This document shows positions 5,866 through 10,635 of a stretch of DNA of 10,635 bases, piece after piece; within the stretch, counting starts at the first letter, position 1, and every line of letters starts with the position of its first letter. Both the position numbers and the translations under genes were made by a program. The notes below the pieces were generated by a model. That model did no database searches. It saw nothing but the letters and a program-made list of their open reading frames with translations, and was not told where the DNA came from. Source of the DNA: Candidatus Coatesiibacteriota bacterium (GTDB lineage Bacteria; RBG-13-66-14); NCBI GenBank assembly GCA_014728185.1, contig WJMB01000123.1, positions 1 through 10,635 on the forward strand, in the 5' to 3' direction.

Positions 5866-6930
5866 TTAGAAGGTCACGCTGAAGCTGAGCAGGTGGAAGG
5901 CGTCCAGGGTGGTCTGGTTCTTGACGAAGCTGTAGTTGAGGATGTAGTTAGGCTGGGCCAGATTGGTCTCGATCCCCCCGGCGGCCCCCAGCCGACCATC
6001 GCCCACGCCCAACCCCAGGCTCCAGAGGTGCTCCTCGTCGGCGGTGAGGGCGTAGCCGCCGCGGAAGGTAACGTGGGGCATCAGGCGCTGATCCAGACCG
6101 ACGTGCAGTTCGCGGAATCCCGCGGCCCGTGCGTTGACAAGGTTGCGCACGTCCAGGGCCACAACGACGTCGGGGTAGGGGTTCCAGCTCAGCCCCAGGT
6201 TGATCGTCTCGTCGCCGAAGCCCTCGAGACCGGCGCGGGCGTTCTCCAGGCCGTCGGGGAGTTCGACGAAGGTGGCTCCTAGGCGGGCTCCCGGGGTGAA
6301 TTCCCACAGGCCGCCCACGGTAAAGCCGTAACCTGCACGGCGCTCGTAGACCGGACCGTCATCATCGGCGACGCCTTCGACGGGCACCTCGCGGCTGTAG
6401 TAGGTCACATCGGCGCCCAGGCTGACCCCGTCCTCGGCGAAGCTGTAGCAGAGGCCCAGGGTGTTGGAGCGGTTGGCCCAGAGGCCGTCGACGTGGAAGA
6501 AGTGTCGGTCGGCGTAGGTGGCCGGATCGGCCAGGGAGGCCTCCCAGAGGTTCAGGTAGGCGCTGAAGCCGCCGACGGTGTAGGAGAGGCCGCGGGCGCC
6601 GAGCAGGGTGGTCAGGGCCAGGGTCAGGTAGTCGGAATCCGGGGCGCCGCCGAGCTCAACGTCGGCCTCGCGGGCGGCGGAGTCGAAGCCCCGGGCCAGC
6701 CAGTAACCGGTCAGACCCAGATCCAGTAGGCCGCCGAAGCCCTGGCCGTGGACGAAGGCCGCCGGGTTGTAGAGGGCGGCCTCGAACTCGCAGGGCACGG
6801 CGGTGAAGGCCCCGCCCATCCCCAGGGGACGGGTGTTGATCTGAGCCAGGGTGCGATAGTAACCCGCGGCGTGGACCGGCGCGGAGAGCGCGATCAGTGC
6901 CGCGAGAAGCAGCGGGATTCCTCGGCGCAA
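5866..6930 (-). CDS. PorV/FadL-like outer-membrane barrel protein
   Basis: 354 aa. A clean signal peptide (MRRGIPLLLAALIALSAPVHA, cleavage likely after residue 21) is followed by RPLGMGGAFTAVPCEFEAALYNPAAF (34-59 region), the typical start of PorV/PorQ and FadL-like barrels. There, a Gly-rich N-terminal strand and the YNPA motif recur. The rest is alternating amphipathic strands with aromatic girdles, ending in Phe (SFSVTF), as outer-membrane barrels do. PorV proteins hand cargo with C-terminal sorting domains from the type IX translocon to the surface attachment machinery; FadL relatives carry hydrophobic molecules. TTG 6930 was chosen because it opens exactly at the signal peptide and an in-frame TAG lies upstream with no ATG between; the ribosome site is only a G-run (6935-6940). 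It follows the metalloprotease gene in the same direction after a terminator, so it probably has its own promoter. The barrel class is fairly sure; the PorV role is inferred from its neighbours. Confidence 0.82.
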   Translation of the reverse strand: MRRGIPLLLAALIALSAPVHAAGYYRTLAQINTRPLGMGGAFTAVPCEFEAALYNPAAFVHGQGFGGLLDLGLTGYWLARGFDSAAREADVELGGAPDSDYLTLALTTLLGARGLSYTVGGFSAYLNLWEASLADPATYADRHFFHVDGLWANRSNTLGLCYSFAEDGVSLGADVTYYSREVPVEGVADDDGPVYERRAGYGFTVGGLWEFTPGARLGATFVELPDGLENARAGLEGFGDETINLGLSWNPYPDVVVALDVRNLVNARAAGFRELHVGLDQRLMPHVTFRGGYALTADEEHLWSLGLGVGDGRLGAAGGIETNLAQPNYILNYSFVKNQTTLDAFHLLSFSVTF

Positions 6931-7037
6931 GACGCCCCCCGGAAGAAAGGATGTGGTTATCCAGTTTCTCTAAAGATAACACAGGGTTCCCGGTGTCGTG
7001 AAGCGACAACTTGGGGACTGGTCGGCGAATGTGTCCC

Positions 7038-7063
7038 GACGTATCGCTTAGACGTATCGCTTA
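7038..7063. repeat. 13-bp perfect tandem repeat, two copies
   Basis: GACGTATCGCTTA occurs twice without a gap (7038-7050 and 7051-7063), with GA continuing the pattern. It lies between the terminator at 7083-7114 and the outer-membrane protein start, about 110 bp upstream of the latter, where a regulator site would be expected. Confidence 0.8.
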
Positions 7064-7082
7064 GATGAACGGCCCGGGATAG

Positions 7083-7114
7083 AGCAAAGGGACCGCCGGA
7101 GCGGTCCCTTTGCT
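7083..7114 (-). terminator. 13-bp hairpin terminator after the metalloprotease gene
   Basis: AGCAAAGGGACCG (7083-7095) pairs perfectly with CGGTCCCTTTGCT (7102-7114) around a 6-base loop. It begins 19 bp after the TGA of the metalloprotease gene. The three T residues lie within the stem and no longer T-run follows, but stem length, position and perfect pairing make a terminator the best reading. Confidence 0.8.
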
Positions 7115-7133
7115 GGTTGATGCCACCGGGTTC

Positions 7134-9152
7134 TCAGCGGCTGATGACCAGACGGCGTGTCAGCACCTCGCCGGCGGTCTCGAGACGGTAGAGGTAGACG
7201 CCGGAAGGATTGTCGGCGCCGTTCCAGGTGTAGCTGTGACGTCCGGAACCCAGGGTCTCATCGGCCACGACCTCGACCAGTCGGCCGGAGATGTCGTAGA
7301 CGGCCAGGCGTACCGCGCCGGCCTCGGCGAGTTCGAAGCTGAGGGTGGTCTCGCCGGCGGCCGGGTTGGGGAAGTTCTGCTCCAGGGCTATCACTCCGCG
7401 CTGCGGCGCGGGATCGACCTTGACCGGACCGAAGACGACCTCTTCCCCGTCGCTGGTGAGCGCTCCCAGGACATAGGAGCCCGAATCGGCCTCGGTGTCC
7501 AGGTAGGCGGCGGCGTCGGCGGGAAGCAGCGTGTCGTTGAGGCGGGTCTGATCGCGGTAGACGTTGTAACCGACGATGTCGCCGGCGGCGCTCCAGGAGA
7601 GCAGCACGCCTTCATCGCGGTGAACGGCGTCGAGATCGGCGACCTCGGCGTCCATCTCGCTCAGATGGGCCGTGTAGGTGTAGTCACCCTTGCCCGTCCA
7701 GTAATCGGAGTCGGGATCGTCGGGGTCCATGTTACCCAGGTTGTAGAAGCAGATGATCATGTAGACGCCGTCGTAGGGCGACCAATCGGGAATGGTCAAC
7801 TGCCCGTAGGAGTATTCGTTGTCGACGTCCATGGTGAACACGTCGGACTCGACCGAGGCACCCTCGCGATACCCGACGACCTTGACTTTGTAGATTTTGT
7901 CGTCCCGACCGTCAAAAGTGATCAGCAGAGTTTCATGGTCGTCGTTGTTCTTGAAGTAGACGCCGTTCATGCCCATCTTCTGCGGTTCCTGTCCGGCCTT
8001 GGGTGCGCCGTCGGTGACGGGATAATCGATATGGCGGTTGACGGGATCGATGTAAACCTGCGAACCGATGGGATCGGGCCAGTGATAGTCGTCATGGGCG
8101 GCGCCGCAGAACAAACGCCAGACGCAGAACTCGGTGAAGGCGTCGATGATGTTGGTGCCCTTGTCGGCCAGCATATCCTCCAAGGCGCCGAAGACGCTGG
8201 GCTGGTTGTAGTTTGTCGGCTGCACCGAATCCCGCAGCATGTCGTCGTACCAGTACCCGTCGCTATCGAAGTACTTTACTTCGAGAAACTTGTACCAGAT
8301 CCAGACGCCGTACTCGAACAGGTCGCCGGTGTTGACAATGGTGCGCCAGGGGTTGCCCTGGAAGGTGCCGGTTATGCTGTAATCGTGGCCCATTCCGGGA
8401 TAGACGACGTCCTCGTGATAGACAGCTCCGGCCTCGCGCATGCGGAACTCAGCGAAATCGGCGCTGAACTGGACGGCGTGGGCCAGCTCGTGGCAAACCG
8501 TGGACTTGTTGGCCGAGGAGGCCATGTCGATATCGATGACGATGTAGCTGGTGTAGCAGTAGCGATCGGTGATGGGCGAGTAGCGCATCTCACCGGCGCA
8601 GTAACCCATGATGCCGCCGCTGGTGTTTTCGTAATAGAAATCGTAGTCGTTGTCACCGCCGAAGTTGTAATCGGGCGGCGGCGGCCACAGGCGGTCGGAA
8701 TCACCGCCGTCGGTGGTCTCGATGCTCCAGGAGTGCTCGATATAACCGAGCATGGTCGTGGCTCCGCCGATCTGGCTGCTCTGGTAGTAATGCATCTTGA
8801 CCGGATACATGCTTGATTCCACCGAGCCGATGGAGGTCGGCCGGGCCAGGATCAGGTTTTGAATCTCCTGGGCCTGGAGGGTGGGCAGCTCGTCGAGATG
8901 ATCCTGCACGTAGGCGAGAATCGGGGTGCCGGAGATCAGCGGTTCATCGACCGCCAAATACGGCTGATAGGCCTCGGGCAATTGATCCTGGGCTTTGACG
9001 AACTGGGTCAGATAGAGTAGTTGCTCGTAGCGGCCGATCAAGCCCGCATCGTAATCGGCGTTGATGGCGTCGCTGGCCAGCACGTACGGCGCGTCGGCGG
9101 CCAACGAGGCGGCGGCGAGCAGGGTAATCAGAATAACCGTCAGGCGACGCAT
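7134..9152 (-). CDS. Secreted zinc metalloprotease (MXAN_6640-like) with FlgD/T9SS-type C-terminal domain
   Basis: 672 aa. A signal peptide (MRRLTVILITLLAAASLAADA) is followed by a pro-like helical region (25-105). The peptidase core holds HELAH at 221-225; His221, Glu222 and His225 fit the zinc/catalytic HExxH. Glu240 and Glu247 in MREAGAVYHEDVVYP are candidate third ligands, matching the downstream E-rich motif of MXAN_6640-type putative metalloproteases. Residues about 500-585 look like a fibronectin III fold (VLLSWSAAGDIVGYNVYRD). Residues about 592-672 carry LEQNFPNPA, VYDISGRLV, SGVYLYRLETAG and a basic end, RRLVISR, the pattern of FlgD-Ig-like/type IX sorting domains. The ATG at 9152 has AAAGGAG at ideal spacing. 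It has a near-consensus promoter and a 16-codon leader ORF upstream, and a hairpin terminator after the stop. It is divergent from a C25 peptidase. Secretion and metalloprotease class are well supported; substrate unknown. Confidence 0.88.
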   Translation of the reverse strand: MRRLTVILITLLAAASLAADAPYVLASDAINADYDAGLIGRYEQLLYLTQFVKAQDQLPEAYQPYLAVDEPLISGTPILAYVQDHLDELPTLQAQEIQNLILARPTSIGSVESSMYPVKMHYYQSSQIGGATTMLGYIEHSWSIETTDGGDSDRLWPPPPDYNFGGDNDYDFYYENTSGGIMGYCAGEMRYSPITDRYCYTSYIVIDIDMASSANKSTVCHELAHAVQFSADFAEFRMREAGAVYHEDVVYPGMGHDYSITGTFQGNPWRTIVNTGDLFEYGVWIWYKFLEVKYFDSDGYWYDDMLRDSVQPTNYNQPSVFGALEDMLADKGTNIIDAFTEFCVWRLFCGAAHDDYHWPDPIGSQVYIDPVNRHIDYPVTDGAPKAGQEPQKMGMNGVYFKNNDDHETLLITFDGRDDKIYKVKVVGYREGASVESDVFTMDVDNEYSYGQLTIPDWSPYDGVYMIICFYNLGNMDPDDPDSDYWTGKGDYTYTAHLSEMDAEVADLDAVHRDEGVLLSWSAAGDIVGYNVYRDQTRLNDTLLPADAAAYLDTEADSGSYVLGALTSDGEEVVFGPVKVDPAPQRGVIALEQNFPNPAAGETTLSFELAEAGAVRLAVYDISGRLVEVVADETLGSGRHSYTWNGADNPSGVYLYRLETAGEVLTRRLVISR

Positions 9153-9183
9153 CGATTGCTCCTTTAGCGCTGTTGGGCTTTCC

Positions 9184-9234
9184 TCAAATACACGAGGATT
9201 TAACGTCGGGGTCGGGTGCCCGTTTTTTGTTCAT
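9184..9234 (-). CDS. Possible 16-aa leader peptide upstream of metalloprotease gene
   Basis: ATG at 9234 opens a 17-codon frame, MNKKRAPDPDVKSSCI then TGA, within the 5' leader that the 9261-9289 promoter would produce. AAGGAG stands 7 bases before the ATG, a better ribosome site than several main genes here have. The peptide is too short for a domain. Its stop is 31 bases before the metalloprotease ATG. It may be a regulatory upstream ORF or a decayed duplicate of the start region, since both sites share the sequence AAGGAGCAA before their ATG. No attenuator-type codon run is present. Confidence 0.4.
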   Translation of the reverse strand: MNKKRAPDPDVKSSCI

Positions 9235-9260
9235 CTGCTTGCTCCTTAGATACAGTGTGC

Positions 9261-9289
9261 ATTATATCCACAAATTTCCGAGTTGGCAA
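9261..9289 (-). promoter_or_regulatory. Sigma-70 type promoter of the metalloprotease gene
   Basis: On the minus strand TTGCCA (5 of 6) is followed after exactly 17 bases by TATAAT (6 of 6). The start of transcription is predicted near 9254, giving a leader of about 100 bases that contains the short ORF at 9184-9234. It is the best sigma-70 match I found in the window. Confidence 0.75.
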
Positions 9290-9349
9290 GGGGGTAATTA
9301 CACAAGCCCAATACCCCCGCGAATGCCGGAGGGCTGGCGATATGGGCTT
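9290..9349. repeat. Two interlocking 7-bp inverted repeats next to the promoter
   Basis: GGGGGTA (9290-9296) is complementary to TACCCCC (9312-9318). AAGCCCA (9304-9310), inside the first loop, is complementary to TGGGCTT (9343-9349). The first pair abuts the -35 box of the leftward promoter. They may be operator half-sites; as RNA they would have pseudoknot topology, but only on a transcript not yet shown to exist. Confidence 0.45.
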
Positions 9350-9390
9350 TCAAATGGCCGAATAGACACCCCTCCCCATTCACTGCGTCC

Positions 9391-9419
9391 TTGACGGCCG
9401 GGTTTTTTTCTGCTAACAA
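9391..9419 (+). promoter_or_regulatory. Candidate promoter for the C25 peptidase gene
   Basis: TTGACG (5 of 6) is followed after 17 bases, including a run of seven T, by TAACAA (only 3 of 6). The predicted start is near 9426, giving a leader of about 140 bases. The -10 is poor; other AT-rich hexamers downstream (for example TAGAAT, TACAAT) lack a good -35. Confidence 0.35.
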
Positions 9420-9553
9420 CTTACAAAGTACGCATATAGAATGCTCGAAAATCGAAGAGCCGTAGGTCTTCTAGCGAGATACATATAAACATACAATCAT
9501 TCTTCATGCAATTATACTTCCGAAGAAGCGTTCAGCTTTCTCACCAGAACCCC

Positions 9554-9560
9554 AAGGAGG
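9554..9560 (+). promoter_or_regulatory. Ribosome binding site deciding the TTG start at 9566
   Basis: AAGGAGG stands 5 bases before TTG 9566, a near-perfect Shine-Dalgarno that fixes the start of the C25 peptidase despite the rare codon. Confidence 0.8.
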
Positions 9561-9565
9561 GAACC

Positions 9566-10635
9566 TTGCGTCGTTTAGCGTTGCTTTTGCTTCTGCTCCC
9601 GGCAGTGGCGCTGGCCTACACCTACGATGTCGATCCGGCCTCGGTGGAGTTCATCGAGTCCAACGGCTACGTCATCCCCTCGGTGGGCGAAGGGGTCTAC
9701 CCCAGCGAAGCCGGCCTGCCGGCCCTGCCCGAGATCCCGCTGCACATCTTCGTGCCCGGCGGCGGCCAAGCCGTCGACGTCGAAATCATCGGGATGGAAA
9801 CCCGGGAGATACCCGGGGTCTGGGGCGTTCTGCCCATGGCCGAGCCCCGTCCCGTTTCGCAGCCCGCCGAGTATTCCGCCGAACCCGACCCGGCAATCTA
9901 CGAATCGGCGGCGGCCTATCCGGCCCAGATCATGCGGCCGCTGGGCGGTGGCAACCTCGCCGGCTACGGCATCGCCGAGGTGGCCTTCTCCCCCTTCATC
10001 TATGAACCCGCCACTGGCTCGTTAACCCTGATAACCCAGATCGAGTTCGAGATCACCACCGAGCCCCTGGATTACGCCACGGTTACCCCGGATCGAGTCA
10101 CTCCGAGTGTGGCCGCCAACTATCTGAATCGGGTGACCAGCCTGGTCATCAACCCCGACGAGGTCTACAACCCCTCCGTCGTCGTCGAGCCCAGCTACCG
10201 CCCGACCGAGAACGGCCCCGACTTCGGCTCCACCGCCGAGTGGGTCATCATCGTGCCCCAGGCCATGCAATCCGCCGCCGAGCCGCTGCGCGACTGGAAG
10301 CTGCGCAAGGGTCTTACCACGGCGATCGTCACCACCGAGCACATCTACGCCAACTACTCCGGCCGCGACAACGCCGAAAAGATCCGCAACTTCATCATCG
10401 ACGCCAACTCCAACTGGTCCTCCCAGTGGTTCGTCCTGGCCGGCGACACCAACGTGCTGCCCGAGCGGCGCGGTTATGTAAGCATCTCGGGCACCTCCGA
10501 GGACGACCGACTGATCCCCACGGATCTCTACTTCGCCGACCTCGACGGAACCTGGAACACCGACAGCGACGGATATTGGGGCGAAAGCGGAGACATCCCC
10601 GACATCTACTCCGACGTCTACGTCACCCGCCTGCC
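9566..10635 (+). CDS. C25 (gingipain-family) cysteine peptidase, C-terminal part missing
   Basis: 356 codons are visible before the right edge cuts the gene; there is no stop. TTG 9566 opens a signal peptide (MRRLALLLLLLPAVALA, cleavage near 17). Residues about 18-205 match the C25 propeptide style: a beta-rich, Pro-rich region with SEAGLPALPEIPLHIFVPGG and later a GYGIAEVAFSPFIYEPATG segment. The peptidase domain starts near 224 with EWVIIVP, then LRDWKLRKGLTTAIVTTEHI, NAEKIRNFIIDA, WFVLAGDTNVLPER and IPTDLYFADLDGTWNTDSDG, ending in DIYSDVYVTRLP, the order seen in gingipain-type domains. The catalytic His and Cys normally come shortly after and are outside the window, so activity cannot be judged. 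Asp-rich DLDG and DSDG suggest calcium binding. Homologues are secreted, often by type IX export with a C-terminal sorting domain, which would also lie beyond the edge. It is divergent from the metalloprotease gene. Confidence 0.9.
   Translation, partial: MRRLALLLLLLPAVALAYTYDVDPASVEFIESNGYVIPSVGEGVYPSEAGLPALPEIPLHIFVPGGGQAVDVEIIGMETREIPGVWGVLPMAEPRPVSQPAEYSAEPDPAIYESAAAYPAQIMRPLGGGNLAGYGIAEVAFSPFIYEPATGSLTLITQIEFEITTEPLDYATVTPDRVTPSVAANYLNRVTSLVINPDEVYNPSVVVEPSYRPTENGPDFGSTAEWVIIVPQAMQSAAEPLRDWKLRKGLTTAIVTTEHIYANYSGRDNAEKIRNFIIDANSNWSSQWFVLAGDTNVLPERRGYVSISGTSEDDRLIPTDLYFADLDGTWNTDSDGYWGESGDIPDIYSDVYVTRL

Larger units (their letters stand above)
9153..9565. other. 413-bp divergent, AT-richer intergenic region
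   Basis: It separates the metalloprotease gene (leftward) from the C25 peptidase gene (rightward) and is clearly richer in A/T than the rest of the window. It holds the leftward promoter (9261-9289), a leader ORF (9184-9234), inverted repeats near 9290-9349 and a candidate rightward promoter (9391-9419). The part from 9420 to 9553 is AT-rich with only short imperfect hairpins; I see no gene in it. Confidence 0.7.

Noticed and set aside
5459..5869. Plus-strand open frame of 136 codons in the 434-bp spacer
   Set aside because: No ribosome site, no domain, odd composition, and it ends inside the outer-membrane protein gene.
7110..8816. Long open frame of 568 codons on the plus strand
   Set aside because: It lies antisense to the metalloprotease gene, whose frame has a signal peptide, HELAH and a sorting-type C-terminus. 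The plus-strand product is Val/Gly/Asp-rich without recognisable domains, as expected from the complement of GC-rich codons.
9207..9228. Plus-strand terminator with T-run (CCCGTTTTTTG)
   Set aside because: The only stem available is about 4 bp, and there is no plus-strand gene to its left that it could end.

Overview
The window is bacterial, GC-rich chromosomal DNA with compact coding and frequent non-ATG starts (4 of 8 main genes: one GTG, three TTG). Two lipoproteins, a PorV/FadL-like outer-membrane barrel and secreted proteases with a FlgD/type IX-like C-terminal domain indicate a diderm. The style fits the FCB group or one of the candidate phyla that carry type IX-like proteins; the sequence does not allow a firmer placement. 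I saw no rRNA, tRNA, CRISPR array, transposase or phage gene.

Left part (1-4501, all minus strand, read right to left): a 388-aa helical protein of unknown function (TTG start at 4501), a RidA-family deaminase (3292-2897), a lipoprotein with an extra C-terminal membrane segment (2790-2008), and an AsmA-family inner-membrane-anchored protein that starts at 1872 and runs off the left edge. Spacings of 42, 106 and 135 bp, with a perfect hairpin before the AsmA gene, suggest one loosely coupled transcription unit. Upstream of it, 4502-4861 has no gene. It holds a perfect 20-bp inverted repeat whose two arms each read as a sigma-54 promoter core, pointing at each other, plus a 14-bp palindrome.

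Middle (4862-6930, minus): a DUF1318/YdbL-like lipoprotein (GTG start at 5431), a 434-bp spacer with a 13-bp tandem repeat and a possible promoter, and a PorV/FadL-like outer-membrane protein (TTG start at 6930). In E. coli the YdbL protein works with an AsmA-like protein (YdbH) and a lipoprotein (YnbE) in an envelope-spanning lipid-transport bridge. A YdbL-like lipoprotein, an AsmA-like protein and a further lipoprotein within 5.5 kb may therefore be a distant counterpart.

Right part (6931-10635): a secreted HExxH metalloprotease resembling the MXAN_6640 family, with a FnIII-like segment and a FlgD/T9SS-type C-terminal domain (9152-7134, minus), followed by a strong hairpin terminator. Its promoter (TTGCCA-17-TATAAT) and a 16-codon leader ORF lie upstream. 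Divergently, an incomplete C25 (gingipain-family) peptidase starts with TTG at 9566 and leaves the window before its catalytic His/Cys. A PorV-like protein beside two secreted proteases, one with a visible sorting-type C-terminus, reads as a type IX-like export cluster: shuttle protein plus cargo. That is inference; no core secretion gene lies in the window.
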